A stretch of 46,844 bases of DNA from positions 1 to 46,844 of the forward strand of contig JADHOC010000029.1 of NCBI GenBank assembly GCA_016779205.1, in the 5' to 3' direction. The notes below the pieces were generated by a model. The model saw only the letters and a program-made list of their open reading frames with translations. It searched no databases and was not told where the DNA came from. Below, one piece after another: positions 1 to 8,335 of this stretch (positions within the stretch are counted from its first letter, which is position 1; every line of letters starts with the position of its first letter). The DNA is from Planctomycetota bacterium. Its GTDB lineage: Bacteria > Planctomycetota > UBA1135 > GCA-002686595. A program made the translations under genes and the position numbers.

Positions 1-423
1 AACGGCGACATCTTCTGGGCCTGCAGCGAGCGCTACGGCAACTGCACCGACTTCCACACGCTGCTCCTCGCCCTCGCGCGCACCGAGGGCATCCCCGGCC
101 GCTTCGAGATGGGCTTCCCGATCCCCATGGACCGCCCGTCCGGCTCGATCGGCGGCTACCACTGCTGGGTCGAGCTCTGGCTCCCCGGCGCAGGCTGGAT
201 TCCGCTCGACGCGTCGGAGGCCGCCAAGCACCCCGAGGACCGCGAGCTGCACTTCGGGGGCGAGGAGCCGGACCGCGTCCTGTTCACCCGCGGCCGCGAC
301 CTGCGCCTCGGAGACGACCACCAGGGCCCCGCCCTCAACTACTTCATCCACACCTTCGCCGAACTCGACGGTTCCAGACTCGACGGCGTCGAGCAGACCG
401 TCCGCTACGAGGAGATGCCATGA
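1..423 (+). CDS. Transglutaminase-like protein, C-terminal part
   Basis: The frame is open from the first base, so the start lies outside the window; 140 residues are visible. The piece carries the core of a transglutaminase-like (papain-fold) domain: the catalytic Cys in GNCTDFH (residue 14 of the fragment), the His in GGYHCWVE and the Asp in WIPLDAS, spaced as in the family. Bacterial members act as proteases or transpeptidases, often exported; the substrate cannot be read here. The family is clear, the exact role is not. The stop overlaps the next start by 4 bases (ATGA), so it may be co-transcribed with the molybdoenzyme genes, although a functional link is only inferred. Confidence 0.85.
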   Translation, partial: NGDIFWACSERYGNCTDFHTLLLALARTEGIPGRFEMGFPIPMDRPSGSIGGYHCWVELWLPGAGWIPLDASEAAKHPEDRELHFGGEEPDRVLFTRGRDLRLGDDHQGPALNYFIHTFAELDGSRLDGVEQTVRYEEMP

Positions 424-827
424 GCAAGATGTTCGTTGACGTCCGACGCTGTATCGGATGCCACGCCTGTTCGGTCGCCTGCAAGACCGAGCACAGCGTG
501 CCCCTGGGCACGTTCCGCACCCGGGTCCGCTGGCTTCCGGAGCCCGGCGATGGGCGCATGACCTTCCTGCCCGTGTTCGCGGAGACCTGCGACCTCGGCG
601 CCAACCGCGCGGAGCACGGGCTGGAGCCGGCCTGCGTCATGTCTTGCCCGACCAAGGCGCTGGCCATCGTGGATGAAGCGCCCCCCGAGTCACGCCCCCT
701 CGAGCGCAAGGGCGACACCCGCGACGGCGTCGTCTACCGCGGTCACGCCCGCTGGCAAGAGGACGCCATGAACGCCGGCGTCGCGCTCTCCCCCGAGGAC
801 CCCGACCCCATCTACGAGCAATGGTAA
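420..827 (+). CDS. Small Fe-S electron-transfer subunit of a molybdoenzyme, reduced form
   Basis: This 135-residue protein resembles the Fe-S subunits (DmsB/PsrB/NrfC type) that pass electrons to or from a molybdopterin subunit. It has a full N-terminal 4Fe-4S motif (C11, C14, C17, C21). It then jumps to what looks like the last motif of the family, with C57, C72 and C76, ending in SCP. The usual members are near 190-200 residues with four motifs; the central pair is absent here. The second Cys of the final motif, expected at residue 60, is Gly (GGC codon). The protein may hold one normal cluster plus an incomplete or 3Fe-4S cluster. The start overlaps the preceding stop (ATGA), and the end overlaps the catalytic gene by 7 bases, which suggests translational coupling. 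Confidence 0.85.
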   Translation: MSKMFVDVRRCIGCHACSVACKTEHSVPLGTFRTRVRWLPEPGDGRMTFLPVFAETCDLGANRAEHGLEPACVMSCPTKALAIVDEAPPESRPLERKGDTRDGVVYRGHARWQEDAMNAGVALSPEDPDPIYEQW

Positions 828-3496
828 GCCTCGATCGACGCGAACTCCTGACCCTCGCTGGCGGCCTGGGCGCCGCGGCCTTCTCCGGCGGGCTCCTCTC
901 GGGCTGCAGCTCGAGCGGTGACGGGAAGGCCCTCCCCTCCATGGGCGACGCCATGGCCACCCGCATCGACTACGGCCGCGCGAAGGCCGTGCCCACCATC
1001 TGCTTCGGCTGCACGACCCACTGCGGCGTGATCGGCTGGGTGCAGGATGGTCGCGTCCGCCAGATCGAGGGCAACCCCAAGGACCCCAACACCCAGGGCG
1101 CCATCTGCGGCAAGGCCCAGGGCGTGATCCAGGCCACCTACGACCCCCAGCGCATCGTCTACCCGCTCAAGCGGGTCGGCAAGCGCGGCGAGGGCAAGTG
1201 GCGTCGGGCCACCTGGGAGGAGGCCATGACGGAGATCGGCGGCAAGCTCAAGGCCCTCCGCGACGAGGGCCGGCCCGAGGAGCTCGTCTTCCATTACGGA
1301 CGCGACAAGACCAAGGGCTTCACCAGCCGCTGGACCGACGCCTTCGGGACGCCCAACCGTCTGAACCGGCGCTCCATCTGCAGCTCGAATCGCCGCGTGC
1401 CCCTGATGAGCATGTACGGCCGCGAGTTCGAGTGGGAGTCCCAGGACCTGGAGCGCACGAACTACGTGATCAACTTCGGGGGCAACCCCATGGAGGCCTA
1501 CCAGGGTGGGCTCTTCATGATCCGGCGCCTCATGGACGCCCGCGTGGATCGCGGGGCCAAGCTGGTGACCTTCGAGGTCCGCCCCTCGGCCACCGCCTCC
1601 ATCAGCGATGAGTTCCACACGGTGCACCCCGCGAGCGACGGGGCCATCGCCATGGCCATGGCCCACGTGATCCTCCGCGAGGGGCTCCAGGACACCGCGT
1701 TCTGGAACACCTGGGCCAACGTGGACCTCGACACCATCCGTGAGCAGGTCAAGGACTACACCCCCGAGTGGGCCGAGGGGATCTCGGGCGTGCCCGCGGA
1801 CGACATCGCCCGCATCGCGGTGGAGTTCGCCAAGGCCGCGCCCGCCTGTTGCACCATGTCCAACCGGGGCAGCGCCAAGCACTACAACGGCGTACAGGCG
1901 GACCGCGCCATCCGCATGCTCGACGTGCTCGTTGGGAACGTGGGCAAGCCCGGCGGCTTCTGCCTGTCGACGCTGCGCATGTGGAAGAACCGCTACGGCC
2001 AGTGGGGCCTGCCGGTCATCGACCAGCCCGGCCCGAAGCCCTCCAAGCCCAAGGCGTGGCGGCCCGGCACGCGCGAGTTCGAGATGCTCCCCGCGGACGT
2101 CCAGGAGCGCGTCGCCGCATTCCCGGAGATGTGGCAGAAGAAGTACTTCGGCGAGCTCGCGACGCCGTCGGAGTACCCGCTCTCCTGGCACTGGTACAAC
2201 ATGCGCGTCGGCCAGCTGGTCTACCCGTACATCAAGGAGGGCCGTCAGAAGGTCGGCGCCTACATCAGCTACACCCTGGGCGCGGCCTTCGGGTACCCCG
2301 AGGCCGACGTGGCTCGCGAGGTGCTCATGGACGAGGAGCTCGTCCCCCTGCACGTGGCCATCGACATCAGCTACAGCGAGCAGGCCGCGCTGGCGGACTG
2401 GATCCTGCCGGACGCCACCGCGCTCGAACGCTGGGACGCCCACTCCACCAACAACTACGGCCTGCGCCCCTACACCGGCATCCGCCAGCCGCTGGTGGAG
2501 CCCATGGGTGAGGCGCGGCCCGTCCAGATCATCCTGCGCGATCTCGCCCGGACGATCGGCGGGGGCATGGAGGCCCACTTCGACTTCGAGGACCTCGAGG
2601 ACTACTACCGCGAGTGGTACGCCCAGGTGCCCGGCGACTGGGAGACCCTGAAGCGCGAGGGCATCTGGACCGACCCGGAGCGCCCCCTGGACCACGAGCT
2701 CTACCTGCGGGAGGTCCCCGCCGAGGAGCTCGTGAACCACAGCGTCGACCCGGAGACCAAGATCGTCACCGCGGACAAGGGAGCCAAGCGCGTGGCCGTG
2801 GGCATCGAGGTGGACGGCAAGATCGTCCGGGGCTTCGACACGCCGACGCGCCGGATCACCGTGCAGGAGCCCCTGTACCCGCTCGCCGCGTCCCACGTGG
2901 GCCTGCCCCTCGACGACATCAACGCCCTCGAGCTCCCCACCTGGGGGCCGGTGCCTGAGCACGTCGACCTCCCCGAGGACCGCTTCGTCTTGACCACCTT
3001 CAAGTGGAACGTGCACACCCAGGGCCGGAGCGCCGGGTGGAAGTACAGCTCGGAGATCGTCCACACCAACCCCGTCTTCATGAACCCCAAGACGGCGCAG
3101 GCCCTCGGGCTCAGCGAGGGCGACGAGGTCACCCTGACCGTCTTCCGACCGGCGCAGCACACCTACCGCGCTGGCGAGGACGAGCCCGTGGGCACCTTCA
3201 CCCAGAAGGTCCGCCTCTTGGAGCGCGTCCACCCCAAGGTGGTGGCCGTCTCGCACCACATGGGGCACTGGGAACAGGGCAACGTGGCGCGCGCGGACAT
3301 GGACACTCCCTCCAAGGGCCAGCCGGGCTTCGGGGCAGAGTGCGACGCGGATGTCACGGATCGAGTGTGGTGGTCCAAGAAGCGCGGAGGCTCGGGCGGT
3401 GGACGCCACCTCAACGACGCCCTGCCCATCAACCCGACGCCCCTGGTGGGCGGCCAGAGCTGGTTCGACAACGTCGTCGCGATCGCGAAGGCATGA
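821..3496 (+). CDS. Molybdopterin oxidoreductase catalytic subunit, PsrA/PhsA/TtrA/ArrA type
   Basis: This 891-residue enzyme belongs to the bis-MGD molybdenum family that reduces sulfur, polysulfide, thiosulfate, tetrathionate or arsenate. The N-terminus has a twin-arginine motif (DRRELL) followed by a lipobox-like LLSGC (C29), so it is probably folded before export and anchored at the outer face of the inner membrane. A 4Fe-4S site follows (C61, C64, C68, C96; spacing 2, 3, 27). The likely Mo ligand is C187 in RSICSSNRR, as in the Cys-ligated subgroup. A molydopterin-binding domain closes the protein at about residues 715-850. The substrate cannot be decided from sequence. It overlaps the Fe-S subunit gene (7 bases) and the chaperone gene (ATGA). 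No NrfD/PsrC membrane anchor is next to it. Confidence 0.9.
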   Translation: MVSLDRRELLTLAGGLGAAAFSGGLLSGCSSSGDGKALPSMGDAMATRIDYGRAKAVPTICFGCTTHCGVIGWVQDGRVRQIEGNPKDPNTQGAICGKAQGVIQATYDPQRIVYPLKRVGKRGEGKWRRATWEEAMTEIGGKLKALRDEGRPEELVFHYGRDKTKGFTSRWTDAFGTPNRLNRRSICSSNRRVPLMSMYGREFEWESQDLERTNYVINFGGNPMEAYQGGLFMIRRLMDARVDRGAKLVTFEVRPSATASISDEFHTVHPASDGAIAMAMAHVILREGLQDTAFWNTWANVDLDTIREQVKDYTPEWAEGISGVPADDIARIAVEFAKAAPACCTMSNRGSAKHYNGVQADRAIRMLDVLVGNVGKPGGFCLSTLRMWKNRYGQWGLPVIDQPGPKPSKPKAWRPGTREFEMLPADVQERVAAFPEMWQKKYFGELATPSEYPLSWHWYNMRVGQLVYPYIKEGRQKVGAYISYTLGAAFGYPEADVAREVLMDEELVPLHVAIDISYSEQAALADWILPDATALERWDAHSTNNYGLRPYTGIRQPLVEPMGEARPVQIILRDLARTIGGGMEAHFDFEDLEDYYREWYAQVPGDWETLKREGIWTDPERPLDHELYLREVPAEELVNHSVDPETKIVTADKGAKRVAVGIEVDGKIVRGFDTPTRRITVQEPLYPLAASHVGLPLDDINALELPTWGPVPEHVDLPEDRFVLTTFKWNVHTQGRSAGWKYSSEIVHTNPVFMNPKTAQALGLSEGDEVTLTVFRPAQHTYRAGEDEPVGTFTQKVRLLERVHPKVVAVSHHMGHWEQGNVARADMDTPSKGQPGFGAECDADVTDRVWWSKKRGGSGGGRHLNDALPINPTPLVGGQSWFDNVVAIAKA

Positions 3497-4035
3497 GGGA
3501 GCTCGCCCCCCTCTACGAGCTCCTCGCGCGCCTCCTCACCTCCGAGGTGGACGAGGACCTGATCCGGGCGCTCCGAGCCCCCACCGCGGCCCCGCTCCTC
3601 GAGCGGCTGGCCCCCGGTGTGGGTCAGGAGCAGCTGGATCTGGACGAGCTCGCAGAGGAGTTCGCCGAGCTCTTCCTGATCCCGGGCGGCACCCCGCCCT
3701 TCGCCAGCGCGTGGGCGCCGGAGGATGCGCCCGATGAGTTGGCGGAGCGCATCGCCGCCTTCGTCCACGGCGCCATGGAGGCCCTGTCGGTCGAGCAGAG
3801 CGGGGTGGCGGGGCGCCTCTCTCTGGACCACGCCGGCCTGCTCTGCAGCCTGATCGCCCGGGGCCTGGACGGCGACGCGCGCCAGCAGGAGCTCGCCCGG
3901 CACATCCGCGATGAGGCCCTCGCTCCGTGGGCTCCAGCCCTGGGAGCCGCCCTGCAGACCCGGGCACGCAGCGGCGTTTACCGGGCCACCGGAGCGCTCC
4001 TCGAGACCCTCCACGGCGGGGCCCAGGGGACCTGA
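3493..4035 (+). CDS. TorD/DmsD-like molybdoenzyme maturation chaperone
   Basis: This 180-residue, mostly helical protein has the TorD-family core: an acidic segment EEFAELFLIPGG followed by PFASAW, where the family carries its conserved Glu, Phe and Pro. Such chaperones bind the Tat signal of an apo-molybdoenzyme, hold it for cofactor insertion and deliver it for export. Its partner should be the oxidoreductase encoded directly upstream. The ATG at 3493 overlaps the upstream TGA by 4 bases. I chose this start because the longer open frame upstream is only an alternative reading of the oxidoreductase gene. The end is followed by 240 bases without an obvious gene. Confidence 0.85.
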   Translation: MRELAPLYELLARLLTSEVDEDLIRALRAPTAAPLLERLAPGVGQEQLDLDELAEEFAELFLIPGGTPPFASAWAPEDAPDELAERIAAFVHGAMEALSVEQSGVAGRLSLDHAGLLCSLIARGLDGDARQQELARHIRDEALAPWAPALGAALQTRARSGVYRATGALLETLHGGAQGT

Positions 4036-4275
4036 GTCCAACCCTGGTGGGCGGTTCGGCGCTTGGGGACGCGCCGACCATGGCTCAGTTTGAGCGGAAT
4101 CGGGGCACGACTCGCTGGCGGTAAGCCGATGTGTTGAAGGGGCTTAGCCGCACAGACGCCGCCCCGACACACAGATGGCCTTCCCGAGTCCGTGAGCATA
4201 AGTGTCTACCCCTAGGTGAAGCCTCTGCCAAGGCTACGCGCTCACCATACCGCCCCCACCTGCCACTGCCTCGAA

Positions 4276-5928
4276 ATGGAACGACACCACAAGACCCCCA
4301 TGGCGATTCTGCCCGCCGTCGCCATCGCCCTCGCAGGCCCGAGCCTCTCCCAGACACACTTCGGCGACACGACCATGGTCGAGTCCGAGGCGTCGAGCGC
4401 CCGCGACGTCTTCGCCGCCGACCTCAACGGTGACGGATTCACCGACCTCCTGACGGCGAGCCGCGGCGACGACACCATCGCCTGGTACGAGAACCTCGGC
4501 GGCGGCGTCTTCTCCGAACGCCAGATCATCAACGCGAACGCGGACGGCGCGCAGTGGGTCGAGGCGGCGGACTTCGACAACGACGGAGACCTCGACGTGG
4601 TCTCCGCGAGCGCCCTCGACGACACGGTGGCCTGGTACGAGAACCTCGGCGACGGCCTGTTCGGCCCGGCGATCATCCTGACCGACGCCGCCGACAGCGC
4701 TCGCTCGGTCCACGCGGTGGACCTGGATGGTGACGCGGACATCGACCTCGTCGCCGCGAGCGCGATGGACAACACCGTCGCCTGGTTCGAGAACCTTGGT
4801 GGCGGGAGCTTCGGACCCCGCACTCCGATCGCCACCGACTGCGAGGGCGCCATCTCCGTCTACACCGCGGACCTGAACGGGGACGGCTTCGAGGAGATCA
4901 TCGTGGGCAGCTTCCTCGACGACACCGTGGCGTGGTGGAGGAACTTCGGCGCGGGCAACTTCGGCCCGAAGCAGATCATCACCACCGAGGCAGACGGCGT
5001 GCTCTCCATCTACCCCACCGACGTGGATGGAGACTTCGTCGTGGACGTCCTGGTGGCCAGCTCCTGGGACGACCGGCTGGCCTGGTACAGGAACCTCGGG
5101 GGCGGGAACTTCGACACCGCCGCCTACATCGCCACGGAGCTCGACGGGCCCGGCTCGGCCTACACCTCGGATCTCGACGACGATGGAGACGCCGACGTCA
5201 TCGCGCTCGGACGCGCCGACAACCGCGTGGCGTGGTTCGAGAACCTCGGCGGCGGCGCCTTCAGCGACGCCAACGTGATCTCCGAAGAGGCCCTCAACGG
5301 CCGCGCGGTCTTCGCCGCCGACCTCGACGGTGACCTGGACATCGACGTCATCTCCGCGAGCGCAGGCGACAACAAGATCGCCTGGTACCAGAATCTGCTC
5401 TACGACCTCGACTGCAACGCCAACGGCATCAGCGACGCCATCGAGCGCGAGCTCGACCCCACCGTGGACCTCGACGCAGACGGCATCCTCGACGAGTGCG
5501 AGCTCGTCGGCTCGAGCTACTGCCCGGCCGGCCAGCTGAACTCCGTCGGCGCCCAGGCCACCATCGGGATGCTTGGCTCGGCGAAGATCACGGAGGGCGA
5601 CCTGTCGATCACGGCCTGTCACCTCCCGGCGAACTCGGCGGGCTTCTTCTTCGCCTCGAGGACCCGCGTCCTCTATCCGTTCCCCACCAACTGCCAGGGG
5701 ATCCTCTGTGTGGGAGGGAGCATCGGGCGCGGGATCGGAGGCGGCATCCTCAGCTCCGGCGCGCTGGGCACCTTCAGCGGGACGGTGGACCTGAACGCGA
5801 TGGCCCAGCCCACCGGGCCGATCGCGGTCCAGCCCGGGGAGACCTGGTACTTCCAGGCCTGGTACCGGGACGCGAACCCGACCATCACCTCGAACCTCAC
5901 CAACGCCGTCTCGCTCACCTTCGAGTAG
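4276..5928 (+). CDS. Secreted FG-GAP/VCBS repeat protein
   Basis: The 550-residue product starts with a signal peptide (MERHHKTPMAILPAVAIALAG). Seven repeats of about 48 residues follow (about 36-372). Each has an Asp-rich calcium loop such as DLNGDGFTD and ends near VAWYENLGGG; together they should form a beta-propeller. A short calcium-binding segment resembling dockerin or thrombospondin type 3 repeats lies at 376-408 (DCNANGISD and DLDADGILDECE). The last 140 residues (from SSYCPAG to the end, with GSIGRG and GETWYFQAWYRD) look like a C-terminal domain common in secreted planctomycete proteins; that family link is from memory. Upstream in-frame ATG codons exist, but the one at 4276 gives the proper signal peptide. 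The ligand is unknown. Confidence 0.88.
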   Translation: MERHHKTPMAILPAVAIALAGPSLSQTHFGDTTMVESEASSARDVFAADLNGDGFTDLLTASRGDDTIAWYENLGGGVFSERQIINANADGAQWVEAADFDNDGDLDVVSASALDDTVAWYENLGDGLFGPAIILTDAADSARSVHAVDLDGDADIDLVAASAMDNTVAWFENLGGGSFGPRTPIATDCEGAISVYTADLNGDGFEEIIVGSFLDDTVAWWRNFGAGNFGPKQIITTEADGVLSIYPTDVDGDFVVDVLVASSWDDRLAWYRNLGGGNFDTAAYIATELDGPGSAYTSDLDDDGDADVIALGRADNRVAWFENLGGGAFSDANVISEEALNGRAVFAADLDGDLDIDVISASAGDNKIAWYQNLLYDLDCNANGISDAIERELDPTVDLDADGILDECELVGSSYCPAGQLNSVGAQATIGMLGSAKITEGDLSITACHLPANSAGFFFASRTRVLYPFPTNCQGILCVGGSIGRGIGGGILSSGALGTFSGTVDLNAMAQPTGPIAVQPGETWYFQAWYRDANPTITSNLTNAVSLTFE

Positions 5929-5949
5929 CGGCCCCAGGTGAGGCGGAGC

Positions 5950-5990
5950 GAGCCGTCGGGCGGGCGCCATGGGGCCCCGCGCGACGGCTC
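5950..5990 (+). terminator. Hairpin after the FG-GAP gene
   Basis: GAGCCGTCG at 5950-5958 pairs perfectly with CGACGGCTC at 5982-5990, and GC-rich bases inside can extend the stem. The hairpin lies 22 bases after the stop codon and is followed by TCTTC, a short pyrimidine run. It probably ends transcription before the gene that starts at 6062. The weak U-tract keeps confidence moderate. Confidence 0.5.
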
Positions 5991-6061
5991 TCTTCACAGG
6001 GGAGCGGCCCCGCGCGGCGGAGTCCGCGGGAGCCGGCCCCCAGGCTCGCTAGGATGCCCCC

Positions 6062-8302
6062 ATGCTCCTCCCGCTCCTCGCCCTCGGGCTCCAGCTTCCC
6101 CAGGCCGCGCTCGACCTCTCCGCCCTCCCCGCGCGCGCCCTCGACCCCCTCGCTCCGGCCACCGAGGATTGGTTGATCCAGGGCGCTCCGCGGCCCGCCG
6201 CCATCCTCCGTGATGAATCCGGGCGGGCGATCGTGCTCGACAACGGGCTGCTACGGCGGACGATCCGCGTGACGCCAACCGCCGCGACGGTGGGACTCGA
6301 TGACCTGATGACCGGCCGGGCCCTGCTCCGGGCAGTGCAGCCCGAAGCCCGGGTGACCCTGGACGGCGTGACCCATGACATCGGGGGGCTGAGCGGTCAG
6401 CCGAACCTCGCCTACCTGGACCCCGCCTGGCTCGAGACCATGGAGCCCACGCCGGGCTCGTGGCGACTGTCGGGCTTCGAGGCAGGGCTCCCCGCGGAGC
6501 GCCTCGCCTGGGCTCAGGTCCGACGGCACGCCCCCGGGGTCGCCTGGCCCCCGCCGGGGGTGGCCCTGCGCCTGGACTTCGAGGCCCCCGCCTCCATGCC
6601 GTCGGTCGCAGGCGTGACGGTGTCCGTTCACTACGAGCTCTACGACGGCGTCCCGGTCCTCGCGAAGTGGTTGACCGTCTCCAACGCGGGCGCCCAGACC
6701 GTCCGCGTTGATGACTTCTCCGTCGAGCGTCTGTCGGTCGTGGAGAGGGATTCGATCGTCGAGTCGAGGCCCGGCGAGCTTATGGATCCGCCCGACCTCC
6801 GCGTGGAGACCGAGTACTCCATGGGCGGCCTCTCCTACAAGAACAGCCGCCGGCACGGCTTCCGGTGGCTGGAGGATCCGGCGTATACCAGCCAGGTCAA
6901 CTACCTGAAGCGCACCCCGTGCCTGCTCGACGTGGGACCCGAGAACCAGGTCCTGCGAGACGTGGAGCCAGGCGGGTCCTTCGAGTCCTTCCGCGCGTTC
7001 GTCGGCGCCTATGACTCCGAGGACGTCACGCGCCGCGCCCTGACCGACGGGCAGATCTACCGGACGATCGCGCCCTGGGTCACCGAGAACCCGCTCATGA
7101 TGCACGTGCGCCACGCGGACCCCGAGTCGGTTCGCCTGGCCATCGACCAGTGCGCGGAGGTGGGCTTCGAGATGGTGATCCTCACCTTCGGCAGCGGCTT
7201 CAACGTCGAGGACACCTCCGAGGAGAACCTCGCCCGGATGCGGGAGTACGTGGCCTACGGAGCCGAGCGGGGCGTCGAGGTCGGCACCTACTCGCTGCTC
7301 TCCTCACGCCGCGTCACTCCGCCCGGGGACAACTGCATCAACCCGCTCACGGGTGAGCCCGGCGGCGAGGGGATGATCCACGGGGGGACCCCATCGCTCG
7401 CATCGGGATGGGGTCAGGCGTACCTGCGGACGCTGAGGGGCTTCTTCGCGAAGACGGGCGCCATGCTCCTCGAGCACGACGGTCCCTACCCGGGGAACCT
7501 GGACGCCGCGGCTCGCCCCCCGCTTCAGCGCGGGGTGGAGGACTCCCGGTACGTGAACTGGATGCTGTCCAGGGACCTCTACGCGGACCTCCGGGCGCGC
7601 GGCGTCTACATCAACGCGCCCGACTGGTACTTCCTGGTCGGGACCAACAAGTGCGGCATGGGCTACCGCGAGGTGAACTGGTCCCTGCCCCGCGCCCAGC
7701 AGGTCATCCACACCCGCCAGAACATCTTCGACGGGACCAAGTACAAGCTCCCGAGCATGGGGTGGATGTTCGTGCCCCTGACCCAGTACCACGGAGGCGG
7801 CGCAGCGGCGACCGTCGAGCCGCTCGATGAGCACCTCGAGCACTACACGGCGATGCTCGCAGGCAACCTCGGCGCTGGCGTCCAGGCCTGCTACCGGGGC
7901 CCCCGCCTCTACGACACGCCCCGGGTTCGGGACGCGGTGAAGGCCCACGTGGACTGGTTCAAGGCCCACCGCGACATCCTGGAGAGCCCCATCGTGCACG
8001 CCGCATCGCGGCGTGCGGATGGCCGTGACCTGGACTGGGTCCTGCACGCCAACCCGAGCCTCGATGAGCCCGCGCTGATGGTGATCCACAACCCCACCGA
8101 CGCCGCCATCGTGAGGCCGATCATGGCAGACCTCTACTACTCCGGCCTCACGGGCCACGCCGCCGTGGAGTACGGCAGCGGCGCGGAGCTCCCCGCCACG
8201 CGCGCCCTCGGCGAGGTGGAGCTGGATGGGCGTGGGCGGGCGGCCCTGGAGGTCGAGGTGCCCGCGGGCGGCATGGCGTGGCTCAGCTTCCGTCGCCCAT
8301 GA
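6062..8302 (+). CDS. Predicted secreted glycoside hydrolase, GH36/clan-D-like
   Basis: This 746-residue protein opens with a short hydrophobic signal (MLLPLLALGLQLPQA). It then has a beta-sandwich N-terminal region (about 30-330), a central barrel-like region (about 340-640) and a C-terminal beta domain ending in PAGGMAWLSF. The order matches GH36 alpha-galactosidases and relatives. LLEHDGPYPG near residue 470 is the best candidate for the strand carrying the nucleophile Asp, and NAPDWYFL near 520 may hold another active-site acid. I assign it by architecture and motif feel, so substrate and exact family are uncertain. Conserved aromatic and acidic residues are kept, with no frame damage. It faces the convergent TPR gene across 33 bases. 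Confidence 0.6.
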   Translation: MLLPLLALGLQLPQAALDLSALPARALDPLAPATEDWLIQGAPRPAAILRDESGRAIVLDNGLLRRTIRVTPTAATVGLDDLMTGRALLRAVQPEARVTLDGVTHDIGGLSGQPNLAYLDPAWLETMEPTPGSWRLSGFEAGLPAERLAWAQVRRHAPGVAWPPPGVALRLDFEAPASMPSVAGVTVSVHYELYDGVPVLAKWLTVSNAGAQTVRVDDFSVERLSVVERDSIVESRPGELMDPPDLRVETEYSMGGLSYKNSRRHGFRWLEDPAYTSQVNYLKRTPCLLDVGPENQVLRDVEPGGSFESFRAFVGAYDSEDVTRRALTDGQIYRTIAPWVTENPLMMHVRHADPESVRLAIDQCAEVGFEMVILTFGSGFNVEDTSEENLARMREYVAYGAERGVEVGTYSLLSSRRVTPPGDNCINPLTGEPGGEGMIHGGTPSLASGWGQAYLRTLRGFFAKTGAMLLEHDGPYPGNLDAAARPPLQRGVEDSRYVNWMLSRDLYADLRARGVYINAPDWYFLVGTNKCGMGYREVNWSLPRAQQVIHTRQNIFDGTKYKLPSMGWMFVPLTQYHGGGAAATVEPLDEHLEHYTAMLAGNLGAGVQACYRGPRLYDTPRVRDAVKAHVDWFKAHRDILESPIVHAASRRADGRDLDWVLHANPSLDEPALMVIHNPTDAAIVRPIMADLYYSGLTGHAAVEYGSGAELPATRALGEVELDGRGRAALEVEVPAGGMAWLSFRRP

Positions 8303-8335
8303 GGCGTCGCGCCTCCGCCTCCACGATGCGGGCGG

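Noticed and set aside
1379..1381. Possible selenocysteine at the Mo ligand of the molybdoenzyme
   Set aside because: The codon is TGC (Cys187), so this enzyme uses Cys; the two in-frame TGA codons are elsewhere.
812..3409. Very long open frame on the minus strand opposite the molybdoenzyme gene
   Set aside because: Its product is low-complexity (Gly, Val, Leu, Asp, His), matches no family and mirrors the codon bias of the plus-strand gene, which has clear motifs. Long antisense frames are expected at this GC content.
4276..5928. The seven 48-residue repeats as a DNA-level tandem array or CRISPR
   Set aside because: The repetition is at protein level with diverged codons, and no identical spaced DNA repeats are present.
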